Shown here piece after piece: positions 9,955 to 18,642 of a stretch of DNA of 64,000 nucleotides; position 1 is the first letter of the stretch; every line of letters begins with the position of its first letter. The DNA comes from Streptomyces collinus Tu 365. GTDB taxonomy: Bacteria; Actinomycetota; Actinomycetes; Streptomycetales; Streptomycetaceae. Under the pieces are notes generated by a model. That model saw only the letters and a program-made list of their open reading frames with translations, was not told where the DNA came from and made no database searches. The translations under genes and the position numbers were made by a program. Location of the stretch: positions 3,729,535 through 3,793,534 of the forward strand of contig NC_021985.1 in the NCBI RefSeq assembly GCF_000444875.1. Direction: 5' to 3'.

Positions 9955-12534
9955 CTAGTCGGTCGCGATGGCGTTCAGGACGTTCATCCGGCCGGCCCGG
10001 AAGGCCGGGACCAGGGCGGCGAACAGGCCCACGAAGGCCGAGGCGACGAAGACGGTGATGATGGTCGGCCACGGGATGTCCAGGACCTTCAGGCCCTCCA
10101 GCGCGAGCAGCTTCTGGGCGGTGGCGCCCCAGCCCATGCCGAGGCCGAGGCCGAGCAGGGCACCGAAGACGGCGATCACCACGGACTCCAGGCGGATCAT
10201 GCGGCGCAGCTGGCGGCGGGAGAGGCCGATCGCCCGCATCAGGCCGATCTCGCGGGTGCGCTCGACCACGGAGAGGGCGAGGGTGTTCACCACGCCGAGG
10301 ATCGCGACGATGATCGCGAGCGCCAGGAGGCCGTAGATCATGTTGAGGAGCTGGCCGATCTGGTCCTTCAGCGCCTTCTTGTAGTCGGTCTGGTCGCGCA
10401 CGGTGTACTGCGGGTAGGCGTGCAGGGCCTGCTTCAGCGCCTTGTAGGCGGCCGCCTGCTGCCCGTCCTTCGCGGTGGCGAAGACCAGCTGGTCGAGCGG
10501 CATCTTGTCGGCGGGCACGTACTTCGCCAGGGTGGCGATGGAGGTGTACATGGCACCCTGGTCGATCACCTCGTCGCTGCTGGTGACGGCGCGGACGGTC
10601 AGGTGGGCCGTGGAGCCGTCCTTGAAGGCGACGGTGATCTTCGAGCCGAGGTGGATGCCGTGGGCCTTGGCGAACTTCTCGTGGACCGACATCGAGTCGG
10701 GCCGGTAGGCGTCCTCCAGGTTGCCCGCGACGGTCTTCTTGCGCAGGTCGCGTGCGTAGGTCGGATCGGCCGCGGTGATGTCGGTGTCCTTGAGGGTGCG
10801 GCCGTCGGGGGTGGTGTAGTCGGCGACGGTGCTGCGGTACTCGGTGACCCGCGCCAGGCCCGGCGTGGCCTTGACGGCCTTGACGGCCTGCGGGTTGATG
10901 ACCTGGCCGTGGTCCTCCTGGATGATGAAGTCGGTGCCGACGGTCTTGTCGAGCTGGTCGGTGGCGGAGGCCACCATGGAGGAGCCGACCACCGACAGGC
11001 AGGCCACCAGGGCCAGGCCGATCATCAGGGCGGCGCCGGTGGCGCCGGTGCGGCGCGGGTTGCGCAGCGCGTTGCGCTCGGCCATGCGTCCGACGGGGCC
11101 GAAGACCCGCAGGATGACGGCGCCGAGGACGCGGATCAGGCCGGAGGCCAGCAGCGGGCCGATGACGACGAAGCCGATCAGGGTGAGCACCACGCCGAGG
11201 CCGAGCCAGGCGGAGCCGCCGGTGGCCTTGTCGGCGGTGCCGGCGACGTACAGGCTCGCGGTGCCGGCGCCGGTGAGGACCAGGCCGATCACGGCCCGGA
11301 CGATCCCGGCCCGGGCGTCGGCGGGGGCGCCGGCGTCGCGCAGGGCGGCCATCGGGGAGACCTTGCCGGCGCGGCGGGCCGGCAGGTAGGCGGCGAGGAC
11401 GGTGACGACCACGCCGAGCAGCAGGCCGAGCGCGGGGGTGGTCCAGGCGACGGTCAGGTCGTCGGTGGACAGGTGCATCCCCATGCTGCCCATGAGCTTC
11501 ATCAGGCCGACGGCGATGCCGACGCCGGCGCCGACGCCGAGCGCGGAGCCGATGACGCCGAGCAGCAGGGCCTCGACGAGCACGGACCGGTTGACCTGGC
11601 GGCGGGAGGAGCCGATGGCGCGCATCAGGCCGATCTCGCGGGTGCGCTGGGCGACCAGCATCGAGAAGGTGTTGATGATGAGGAAGATGCCGACCAGGAA
11701 GGCGATCCCGGCGAAGCCGAGCATCGCGTACTTCATGACGTTCAGGAAGCTCTCGACGTCCTTCTGGTTGGCGTCGGCGACCTCCTTGGCGGTCTGCACC
11801 TTGTAGCCGCCGCCGAGGGCGGCGCTCACGTCCTTCTTCAGCCGCGCGTCGGTGACGCCCTTGGCGGCGGTGACGTTGACGTTGGTGTACACGCCGGTGC
11901 GGCCGACGAGGGTCTGCTGGGCGGTCTTCGTCTCCAGGTAGAAGATGGCCGCGCCGGGGTTGGTGACGGTGAAGGTGGCGATGCCGGACACGCGCGCGTG
12001 GTGCGTGCCGAGGGCGGTGATCACGCCGATGTCGTCACCGAGTCCGAGGTGGTGCTTCTTGGCGGTGTCCGCGTCGAGCATGACCTGGCCCGCGTCCTTC
12101 GGCGCCGTGCCGGAGGTGATCTTCATGGTGCGGGCGTCGTTGTGGTTCCAGTTGCCGACGATGGTCGGGGCGCCGCTGGTGGGCGACAGCTTGTCGTTGT
12201 GCCCGTCGACGACGGTGACCGAGGTGGAGAACACGGTGCCCTCGGCCGACCGGACGCCCGGGGCCCTGCGGATCTCGCCGAGCACCGAGGCGGGCATGAC
12301 CGGCGGCTTGCCGGTGCGGGAGGTGGTCTCGCCGGTGTCGGAGGACCCCTTGGCGCTGACCGTGACGTTCGAGGACGTGGCCTGGAAGAGCTTGTCGAAG
12401 GTGGTGTTCATCGTGTCGGTGAACACCAGGGTGCCGGTGACGAAGCCGACCGACAGCAGGACGGCGACGGCGGACAGGGCCATCCGGCCCTTGTGCGCGA
12501 GGAAGTTGCGCAGGGAGGTCTTCAGGACGGTCAT
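9955..12534 (-). CDS. ABC transporter permease, duplicated FtsX/MacB type
   Basis: 859 residues with two FtsX repeats. The first begins with a membrane segment near residues 18-40, an extracellular domain to about 255, then three segments including the signature REIGLMRAIGSSRRQV. The second half repeats the plan and ends with REIGLMRAIGLSRRQLRRMIRLE and two more segments. Such permeases act mechanically on periplasmic or cell-wall substrates, or export peptides and lipids. The ATG at 12534 overlaps the stop of the ATPase gene as ATGA. Substrate unknown; no adjacent regulator was found. Confidence 0.93.
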   Translation of the reverse strand: MTVLKTSLRNFLAHKGRMALSAVAVLLSVGFVTGTLVFTDTMNTTFDKLFQATSSNVTVSAKGSSDTGETTSRTGKPPVMPASVLGEIRRAPGVRSAEGTVFSTSVTVVDGHNDKLSPTSGAPTIVGNWNHNDARTMKITSGTAPKDAGQVMLDADTAKKHHLGLGDDIGVITALGTHHARVSGIATFTVTNPGAAIFYLETKTAQQTLVGRTGVYTNVNVTAAKGVTDARLKKDVSAALGGGYKVQTAKEVADANQKDVESFLNVMKYAMLGFAGIAFLVGIFLIINTFSMLVAQRTREIGLMRAIGSSRRQVNRSVLVEALLLGVIGSALGVGAGVGIAVGLMKLMGSMGMHLSTDDLTVAWTTPALGLLLGVVVTVLAAYLPARRAGKVSPMAALRDAGAPADARAGIVRAVIGLVLTGAGTASLYVAGTADKATGGSAWLGLGVVLTLIGFVVIGPLLASGLIRVLGAVILRVFGPVGRMAERNALRNPRRTGATGAALMIGLALVACLSVVGSSMVASATDQLDKTVGTDFIIQEDHGQVINPQAVKAVKATPGLARVTEYRSTVADYTTPDGRTLKDTDITAADPTYARDLRKKTVAGNLEDAYRPDSMSVHEKFAKAHGIHLGSKITVAFKDGSTAHLTVRAVTSSDEVIDQGAMYTSIATLAKYVPADKMPLDQLVFATAKDGQQAAAYKALKQALHAYPQYTVRDQTDYKKALKDQIGQLLNMIYGLLALAIIVAILGVVNTLALSVVERTREIGLMRAIGLSRRQLRRMIRLESVVIAVFGALLGLGLGMGWGATAQKLLALEGLKVLDIPWPTIITVFVASAFVGLFAALVPAFRAGRMNVLNAIATD

Positions 12535-13319
12535 GACGTACGCCCCCGGGCGTCGAAGTCCTTCATGCGGTCCAGGACCTGATCGGCCGTCGGCTGGTAC
12601 ATCTCGTCCACGATGCGGCCGTCGGCGAGGTAGAGCACGCGGTCGGCGTAGGAGGCGGCGACCGGGTCGTGGGTGACCATCACTATCGTCTGGCCCAGTT
12701 CGTCGACGGACCTGCGCAGGAAGCCGAGGACCTCGGCGCCGGCGCGCGAGTCGAGGTTGCCGGTGGGCTCGTCACCGAAGATGATCTCCGGGCGGGCGGC
12801 GAGCGCGCGGGCCACGGCGACGCGCTGCTGCTGGCCGCCGGAGAGCTGGGTGGGCCGGTGCTTGAGCCGCCCGGCGAGGCCGACGGTCTCCACCACCCGG
12901 TCCAGCCAGGCCCGGTCGGGCTTGCGGCCGGCGATGTCCATGGGCAGCGTGATGTTTTCCAGCGCGTTCAGCGTGGGAAGCAGGTTGAACGCCTGGAAGA
13001 TGAAGCCGATCCGGTCCCGGCGCAGCCGGGTGAGCTTCTTGTCCTTCAGTCCGGTGATCTCGGTCTCGTCCAGGTAGATCTGCCCGGAGGTGACGGTGTC
13101 GAGACCGGCGAGGCAGTGCATCAGGGTGGACTTGCCGGACCCGGAGGGGCCCATGATCGCGGTGAACTGACCGCGGGCGATGTCCACGTCGACGTGGTCC
13201 AGGGCGACGACCCGGGTCTCGCCGGACCCGTACGCCTTCACGACCTGCCGGGCCCTCGCGGCAACGGCCGTCGTTCCTCCAGTGCCCCCGTGCCTGGGAA
13301 TGGTCACAGCCGATGTCAC
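12531..13319 (-). CDS. ABC transporter ATP-binding protein, MacB/LolD type
   Basis: 262 residues. Walker A is GPSGSGKST, the signature is LSGGQQQRVAVARALA, Walker B is IIFGDEPTGNLD, and the H-loop is VMVTHD. The DEPTGNLDS pattern is typical of the MacB/LolD/FtsE branch and matches the FtsX-type permease that follows. The GTG at 13319 (VTSAVTIPRHGG) is chosen because AGGAG lies 7 bases upstream; the frame stays open further up without a ribosome site. It is the first gene of a two-gene operon whose promoter should lie in the 460-bp gap to the right. Confidence 0.94.
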   Translation of the reverse strand: MTSAVTIPRHGGTGGTTAVAARARQVVKAYGSGETRVVALDHVDVDIARGQFTAIMGPSGSGKSTLMHCLAGLDTVTSGQIYLDETEITGLKDKKLTRLRRDRIGFIFQAFNLLPTLNALENITLPMDIAGRKPDRAWLDRVVETVGLAGRLKHRPTQLSGGQQQRVAVARALAARPEIIFGDEPTGNLDSRAGAEVLGFLRRSVDELGQTIVMVTHDPVAASYADRVLYLADGRIVDEMYQPTADQVLDRMKDFDARGRTS

Positions 13320-13779
13320 GGTAAGTCTCCTATGTCGGTCGGCAAGTCGCGGATGCGCCCCGGCGGGCCGGTGCGTTTGCTCTGGGTACGTCGACGAGTC
13401 TGGCGTGCGGCGGCGGGCCGCGCGCTGGTGTGAGGACCCCTCTTGTACGGGGGCTAACCCCACCCCCGCCGGTTCGTTCTGCCGCCCCCCAGCGGCGTAA
13501 AGCCAGATTAAGGACGGCACCGGGCCCTTCTCGTCCTCCGGCGGGACGAACCCTCCCCGAGCCCTGATACGGAGGTACCCCTAGGGGTGGTCCACCGCCG
13601 GGTGGAGAGGTTCTCGGGGTCGGCTCCACCCTCCGGCCCGGCAAGGCTCCACCCTCCCGCCGCGTCAGGGTCAAGTGCGAAGCTGTCGCGGGGCACTTCA
13701 CCTCGCGGGACGCGGGGTGCGGGCAGGCGCGCGCGGCAACGCGGGTGCGGGGCACGGGGTACGGGGGAAGGGGGATCGG
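13320..13779. other. Divergent promoter region between ABC exporter and DHA2 exporter
   Basis: 460 bases with no convincing gene. It holds a perfect 12-bp palindrome ACCCCTAGGGGT (13577-13588), a direct repeat of GGCTCCACCCTCC (near 13622 and 13645), and an inverted repeat AAGTGC-N14-GCACTT (13673-13698) about 80 bases before the exporter GTG. Any of these could be operators; no regulator gene is adjacent. Confidence 0.4.
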
Positions 13780-15276
13780 GTGGGGAGCACGACACCCGCG
13801 ACACGTGGGGGAGCCACCGCGCGGCGGGGCGGCCGGGGCCGGGGCGCGGTCGTCGCCGCGCTGATGCTCTCGATGGCGCTGGCCGCGCTCGACGCGACGA
13901 TCGTCTCCACCGCGGTCCCGCAGATCGTCGGCGACCTCGGCGGGTTCTCCGTCTTCTCCTGGCTGTTCTCCGGCTATCTGCTCGCCGTCACCGTCACCCT
14001 CCCCGTCTACGGCAAGCTGTCCGACACCTTCGGCCGCAAACCGGTGCTGGTGGCCGGGGCCGCCGTGTTCCTGCTGGGCTCGCTGCTGTGCGCGGGCGCC
14101 TGGGACATGGGGGCGCTGATCGCGTTCCGGGTCGTGCAGGGCCTGGGCGGCGGGGCGTTGCAGGGGACTGTGCAGACACTGGCCGCCGACCTGTACCCGC
14201 TGAAGGAACGCCCGCGCATCCAGGCCCGGCTGTCCACGGTGTGGGCGGTGTCGGCGGTGGCCGGGCCCGGTCTGGGCGGGGTGCTCGCCGCGTACGCCGG
14301 CTGGCGCTGGATCTTCCTGGTCAACCTGCCGATCGGCGCGGTGGCGCTGTGGCTGGTCGTCCGTCATCTGCACGAGCCCGCGCGGGAGCGGGCGGCCCGG
14401 GTGCGCGTGGACTGGGCGGGCGCGGCGGCGGTCTTCGCCTGCGGCGGGGTGCTGCTGACCGCGCTGGTGCAGGGCGGGGTGGCCTGGCCGTGGCTGTCGG
14501 CGCCCTCGCTGGCGCTGGCCGGCACCGGGCTCGCGCTGGCCGGGGCCGTGGTGGGGGTGGAGCGGCGGGCGGCGGAGCCGATCATCCCCGGGTGGGTGTG
14601 GCGGCGCCGTACGATCGCGGCCGTCAACCTGGCGCTGGGCGCGCTCGGACTGCTGATGGTGGCGCCCTCGGTGTTCCTGCCGACGTACGCCCAGTCGGTG
14701 CTGGGGCTCGGCCCGGCGGCCGCCGGTCTGGTGCTGTGCGTGTGGACGCTGACCTGGTCGGCGTCGGCGGCGCTGAGCCAGCACGTGTACCGGCGCATCG
14801 GCTTCCGCGACACCGCTCTGCTCGGCATCGGCCTGGGCGCGCTGATCCTGTTCGCGTTCCCGTTCCTGCCCTACCCCGGCTCCTGGTGGCAGCCGATGCT
14901 GCTGATGCTGCTGCTCGGCGGCGCGCTGGGGCTGTTCCAGCTGCCGCTGATCATCGGGGTGCAGTCGACGGTGGGCTGGTCGGAGCGCGGGACGACCACG
15001 GCGTCGGTGCTGTTCTGCCGGCAGACCGGGCAGACCGTGGGCGCCTCCGTGTTCGGCGCCGTCGCCAACGGCGTGCTGGCCGCCCGCCTCGGCGGATCCG
15101 GCGACCTGGAGTCCGTCACCCGCGCCCTGGCCGCCGGCACGGCGCCGGAGACCACCCGCCGGGCGATCGCCGCCGCGGTGCACGCGGTGTACCTGGGCGC
15201 GGCCGGCGCGGCGGCCCTGGCGTTCGTGGTGCTGCTCGTGGTGGCGCCCCGGCGGTTCCCGGTACGGCCGGATTGA
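13780..15276 (+). CDS. MFS drug exporter, DHA2 (EmrB/QacA) family
   Basis: 498 residues with about 14 hydrophobic segments, the DHA2 topology. Motifs visible: LDATIVSTAVPQIVGDL at the end of helix 1, GKLSDTFGRKPV (MFS motif A), RVVQGLGGGALQG and a motif C-like GPGLGGVLA. These proton-driven pumps export amphipathic drugs or peptides. The GTG at 13780 has AAGGGGG upstream. Two further in-frame start candidates upstream extend into an Arg/Gly-rich stretch lacking a membrane signal and are less likely. No linked TetR or MarR gene; it is divergent from the ABC pair. Confidence 0.92.
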   Translation: MGSTTPATRGGATARRGGRGRGAVVAALMLSMALAALDATIVSTAVPQIVGDLGGFSVFSWLFSGYLLAVTVTLPVYGKLSDTFGRKPVLVAGAAVFLLGSLLCAGAWDMGALIAFRVVQGLGGGALQGTVQTLAADLYPLKERPRIQARLSTVWAVSAVAGPGLGGVLAAYAGWRWIFLVNLPIGAVALWLVVRHLHEPARERAARVRVDWAGAAAVFACGGVLLTALVQGGVAWPWLSAPSLALAGTGLALAGAVVGVERRAAEPIIPGWVWRRRTIAAVNLALGALGLLMVAPSVFLPTYAQSVLGLGPAAAGLVLCVWTLTWSASAALSQHVYRRIGFRDTALLGIGLGALILFAFPFLPYPGSWWQPMLLMLLLGGALGLFQLPLIIGVQSTVGWSERGTTTASVLFCRQTGQTVGASVFGAVANGVLAARLGGSGDLESVTRALAAGTAPETTRRAIAAAVHAVYLGAAGAAALAFVVLLVVAPRRFPVRPD

Positions 15277-15398
15277 GCCCCGGCACTCCGGGTTAACGCG
15301 GGTAACAACCCAGGCCGGAGCCCGTGTTCGCGAAGTAAGCGCATACCGACCGGCCAGTTTGGTGAAATCGCCGCGCGTTCCCCGGCCCGCGAGTAGCG

Positions 15399-15455
15399 TG
15401 CGTGGCTCCGCCCCCCACCTCCCTGCGGTCCGCCGCCACGGACCCGAGCCACGCA
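15399..15455 (+). promoter_or_regulatory. Structured leader with stem abutting the ribosome site of the DUF485/symporter operon
   Basis: TGCGTGGCTC (15399-15408) pairs with GAGCCACGCA (15446-15455). The inner arms GGTCCG and CGGACC (15427-15444) can form a second stem. The outer right arm ends directly at the AAGGAG of the first gene (15455-15460). A TAGCGT at 15394-15399 might be a -10 element. A translational control role is inference. Confidence 0.4.
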
Positions 15456-15468
15456 AGGAGCCAACGGG

Positions 15469-15876
15469 ATGTCCTATGACCCGCCGCGCCCGCCATCCCA
15501 CCTCACCTACCCCTGGCAGCCCCCGCCGCCAGAACCGCCCCGGCCGTACCGTGCCCGCGTCCGCGAACCCCTCGGACACCACAGCGACCTGAGAGTGCTG
15601 CGCAGCGCCTACCGCTGGCAGCGCCGCACCGCCACCCTCACCGCGCTCGGCTACTTCACCCTGTTCCTCGCCCTGTCCGCGTTCGCGCCCGGCGTCATGA
15701 CCCGGACGGTCGCCGACGGCATCCCCGCGGGACTGCTGCTGGCCCTGCTCCAACTCCCGGTCACCTGGCTGGCGATCGCCCTGTACGAGCACACCGCGCA
15801 CCGCCACGTGGACCCGCTCGCCGACCGCATCCGCAAGGAGACCGAACTCAACGCGCGCCGGGGAGCGACCCGATGA
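15469..15876 (+). CDS. DUF485 membrane protein, small partner of an SSS symporter
   Basis: 135 residues with a Pro/Tyr-rich N-terminus, then two hydrophobic segments (ALGYFTLFLALSAFAPGVM; GLLLALLQLPVTWLAIALYEH) and a charged end (DPLADRIRKETEL). The YxWQ-R--A...YF-LFL pattern is that of DUF485, which is nearly always encoded immediately before cation/acetate-type symporters. AAGGAG lies 8 bases before ATG 15469. Its stop overlaps the symporter start as ATGA, supporting coupled expression. Confidence 0.9.
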   Translation: MSYDPPRPPSHLTYPWQPPPPEPPRPYRARVREPLGHHSDLRVLRSAYRWQRRTATLTALGYFTLFLALSAFAPGVMTRTVADGIPAGLLLALLQLPVTWLAIALYEHTAHRHVDPLADRIRKETELNARRGATR

Positions 15877-17513
15877 CCACCGCCGCCCAAGCACCCGCCG
15901 GCATCACCGGATTCAGCGGCTCGAGCCAGACCCTGTCCCTGGTCGCCTTCTGCGCCGTGGCCACCCTGATCCTGCTGCTGTGCGTGATGACCGGCCCCGA
16001 CGGCGACGACCTCGACGAGTTCTACACCGGCTACGGCACCCTGTCCCCGCTGCGCAACGGCCTCGCCATCGCGGGCGACTACATCTCCGCCGCCACCGTC
16101 CTCGGCACCGGCGGAGTGATCGCCCTGTGCGGCTACGACGGGGTCGTCCTCGCCCTCAGCACCACCCTCTCGCTGCTCCTGCTGATGTTCCTGCTCGCCG
16201 AACCGCTGCGCAACGCGGGCCGGTTCACCATGGGCGACGCGCTTGCCCGCCGGATGCCCGGCCGGTCCGTGCGGATCACCGCCTGCGCGGTCACCATCGC
16301 CTCGCTGCTGCCGATGATGCTGGTCCAACTGGCGGGCGCCGGGCAGCTCATGGCGTTCATCCTCGGCTTCTCCAACGCATCGCTGAAGACCGGCTGCGTC
16401 ATCGGCATCGGCACCCTGATGATCAGCTACGCGGCCATCGGCGGCATGAAGGGCACCGCCCTCATCCAGATCGCGAAGATCGTGCTGCTGGTCGGCTCCG
16501 GCGCCGCCGTCGCCGTACTGATCCTGCGCCGCTTCGACTGGGACCCGGGCGCCCTGTTCACCGCGGCCGCGCGGCAGAGCGGCGCCGGACCCGCCTTCCT
16601 GCACTCCGGACTCCAGTTCACCGGGCACTCCGGCGCCCGCCTGGACATGATCACCTCGGAGCTGACCATCGTGCTCGGCGGCGCCTGCCTGCCCCACATC
16701 ACCATGCGCATGTACACCGCCTCCAGCGCCCGCCAGGTGCGCCGCTCCCTGTCCTGGGCGGTCTCCCTCGTCGCCCTGTTCGTCCTGGTCCTCACCGTCG
16801 TCGGGTTCGGCGCCACCGCCCTCGTCGGCCGCGCGGCGATCGGCGCCGCCGACCCGCAGGGCAACACCGCCTACCTGATCGGCTCACGGGCCGCGTTCGG
16901 CACCGACGTGTCGGCGGGCGAGACCTTCCTCTTCACCCTGGTGACCACGGCGATCTTCCTCACCCTGCTCGCCTCGGTGGCCGGGATGATCCTCGCCTGC
17001 GCCAACTCCCTCGCCCACGACGTGTTCGCGAGCTGGGCGCGGCGGATGCCCGCCCGCCGGGAGATACTCCTGGCCCGCTTCTCCGCCCTCGCCATCGGAG
17101 CCCCGACGATCCTGCTGGCCACCCTGGCGCAGCACCACAGCCTGCAGCCCCTGGTGACCCTCTCCTTCTGCCTGGGCGCCTCCGCCCTCGCGCCCGCCCT
17201 GGTCTACGGCCTCTTCTGGCGCCGCTACACCCGCGCCGGGCTGATGGGCACCCTGATCGGCGGCTCGCTGACCGTGCTGCTGCTCATGCCGGGCACCAAC
17301 CTCGTCTCCGGCTCGCCCGCCTCCGCCTTCCCGGACGCCGACTTCAACTGGTTCCCGTTCACCACCACCGGCATCGTCTCCATCCCGGCCGGCTTCCTCT
17401 TCGGCTGGCTCGGCACGGTCGCCTCCGGCCGCCACCGGGCGGAGGAGCAACGGCACCAGTACGAGGCCGTGGAGGGCCGCATCCTGGCGGGGGCGGTACG
17501 CGAGGGCGACTGA
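15873..17513 (+). CDS. Sodium:solute symporter, cation/acetate (ActP-like) subfamily
   Basis: 546 residues, about 13 membrane segments. The features DEFYTGYGTLSPLRNGLAIAGDYISAATVLG in the first two helices and IGGMKGTALIQIAKIVLL in the middle are those of ActP/MctP-like SSS proteins that take up short monocarboxylates. The DUF485 gene is coupled upstream. Substrate (acetate, pyruvate, propionate) cannot be read from the sequence. Its stop lies only 24 bases from the stop of the convergent coiled-coil gene. Confidence 0.93.
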   Translation: MTTAAQAPAGITGFSGSSQTLSLVAFCAVATLILLLCVMTGPDGDDLDEFYTGYGTLSPLRNGLAIAGDYISAATVLGTGGVIALCGYDGVVLALSTTLSLLLLMFLLAEPLRNAGRFTMGDALARRMPGRSVRITACAVTIASLLPMMLVQLAGAGQLMAFILGFSNASLKTGCVIGIGTLMISYAAIGGMKGTALIQIAKIVLLVGSGAAVAVLILRRFDWDPGALFTAAARQSGAGPAFLHSGLQFTGHSGARLDMITSELTIVLGGACLPHITMRMYTASSARQVRRSLSWAVSLVALFVLVLTVVGFGATALVGRAAIGAADPQGNTAYLIGSRAAFGTDVSAGETFLFTLVTTAIFLTLLASVAGMILACANSLAHDVFASWARRMPARREILLARFSALAIGAPTILLATLAQHHSLQPLVTLSFCLGASALAPALVYGLFWRRYTRAGLMGTLIGGSLTVLLLMPGTNLVSGSPASAFPDADFNWFPFTTTGIVSIPAGFLFGWLGTVASGRHRAEEQRHQYEAVEGRILAGAVREGD

Positions 17514-17537
17514 GCGGCCGTACCGCGCGCGCCGCCG

Positions 17538-18422
17538 CTACTCCACGACCGCCCGGCCGGTCAGCGAGACGAGACTGTCACGCACCGAGTCCATCTGCGT
17601 CTGCACCACGTCCCAGGTCTCGCCGTGCTCCCGCAGCAACCGCTCGGTGTCCCGGGCGATCCGCTCCTCGCGCGCCCGCGCCTCGGCGACCAGCGCGACG
17701 GCGTGCGCCCGCGCCTCCTCCTCGCGGGAGCGCGCCCACTCCCGGGCCTCGGCGAGTGCGCGTTCCGCCGCGGCCAGGGCGGCCTCGGCCCGGGCCGTGC
17801 GCTCGGCGTCGGCGGCCTCGAACGCGGCCAGCCGTCCGGCCTCCTCACGCTCGGCCGCGGCCCACCGCCCGGCGTGCTCCCGGGTCAGCCCCGTGAGCAC
17901 GTCCGCGGTGCGCTGCCGCACCTCGCGCAGCGCGCCGAGCGTCTCCCCGCGCCTCTCCTTCACCTCGCGCCGGGCGCCGACGCGCAGTTCGTCGGCCTCG
18001 GCGCGCGCCGCGAGCAGACACCGGCGGGCATGCTCCTCGGCCTCCGCGCGCAGCGCCCGCGCGTCCTCCCGCGCCGCCTCGCCGAGCTCCCGGGCGTACG
18101 ACTCGGCCCGCGCGCGCCACTCCTCCGCCTCGCCCCGGGCACGTTCGCGGACGGCCGCCGCCTCCCGCAGCACGAGCCCGTAGAGCTCGTGCGCCTGCTC
18201 GCCGAGCGTCTCGTACGCCTGCGGCTCCAGCCCCGCGACCACCTCACGCAGCCGCGCGGCCTCCGCTTCCATGTCCTTGGCCAGCACGGTCAGCCGCGCG
18301 GCCCGCTCCCAGGCGGCGTCCCGGTCCCGCCCCAGCGCCGCCAGGTACGCGTCCACCTGGGCGGGACGGTAGGCACGTCCCCGGACCGTCGCGAAACGGT
18401 GCGGCGTCACTGCGCTGCTCAC
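17538..18422 (-). CDS. DivIVA-like coiled-coil protein (often annotated cellulose-binding protein)
   Basis: 294 residues. The N-terminus (TPHRFATVRGRAYRPAQVDAYLAAL) matches the short conserved lead of Streptomyces DivIVA/FilP-related proteins. From about residue 40 to 270 the sequence is Ala/Glu/Arg heptad-like and should be almost wholly coiled coil. The GTG at 18422 gives the family start; an in-frame GTG ten codons earlier lacks a ribosome site. Family members are cytoskeletal or polarity proteins; the cellulose-binding label is historical and no carbohydrate-binding domain is visible. It probably acts at the cell pole or membrane, by analogy only. Confidence 0.78.
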   Translation of the reverse strand: MSSAVTPHRFATVRGRAYRPAQVDAYLAALGRDRDAAWERAARLTVLAKDMEAEAARLREVVAGLEPQAYETLGEQAHELYGLVLREAAAVRERARGEAEEWRARAESYARELGEAAREDARALRAEAEEHARRCLLAARAEADELRVGARREVKERRGETLGALREVRQRTADVLTGLTREHAGRWAAAEREEAGRLAAFEAADAERTARAEAALAAAERALAEAREWARSREEEARAHAVALVAEARAREERIARDTERLLREHGETWDVVQTQMDSVRDSLVSLTGRAVVE

Positions 18423-18589
18423 CCTGGAGACCCCTCTCCGCCGGACCTGCACACCACGTCATGTGGCGCACATCCTGAGGGATCGGGCACAAGCGGTCAT
18501 AACGCGACACTCCGCGCGCAAGCCACGGTCGCGAACCTCCGACATGCGGCAACTCCGGTCGGAGCGGCCCGCGCACCCCCGACAAAAAA

Positions 18590-18625
18590 CTCATGCCCTT
18601 CACGCTCAGGCGTGAAGGGCATGAG
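18590..18625 (-). terminator. Intrinsic terminator of the SUKH/deaminase operon
   Basis: A perfect 16-bp stem (arms 18590-18605 and 18610-18625), TCAG loop and, on the reverse strand, a following run of six T. It begins 17 bases after the operon's last stop. The T-run makes it one of the clearest terminators in the window. Confidence 0.9.
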
Positions 18626-18642
18626 GCGATCGGACGCGCCCG

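Noticed and set aside
12531..13520. 67-residue N-terminal extension of the ABC ATPase
   Set aside because: No ribosome site; AGGAG precedes GTG 13319 and the family begins there.
13675..13779. 35-residue N-terminal extension of the DHA2 exporter
   Set aside because: Arg/Gly-rich with no family similarity; the GTG at 13780 has a ribosome site and gives the usual length.
15873..17513. Second galactose transporter
   Set aside because: The DUF485 partner and ActP-like helices indicate a carboxylate symporter, distinct from the sugar symporter at 43497.
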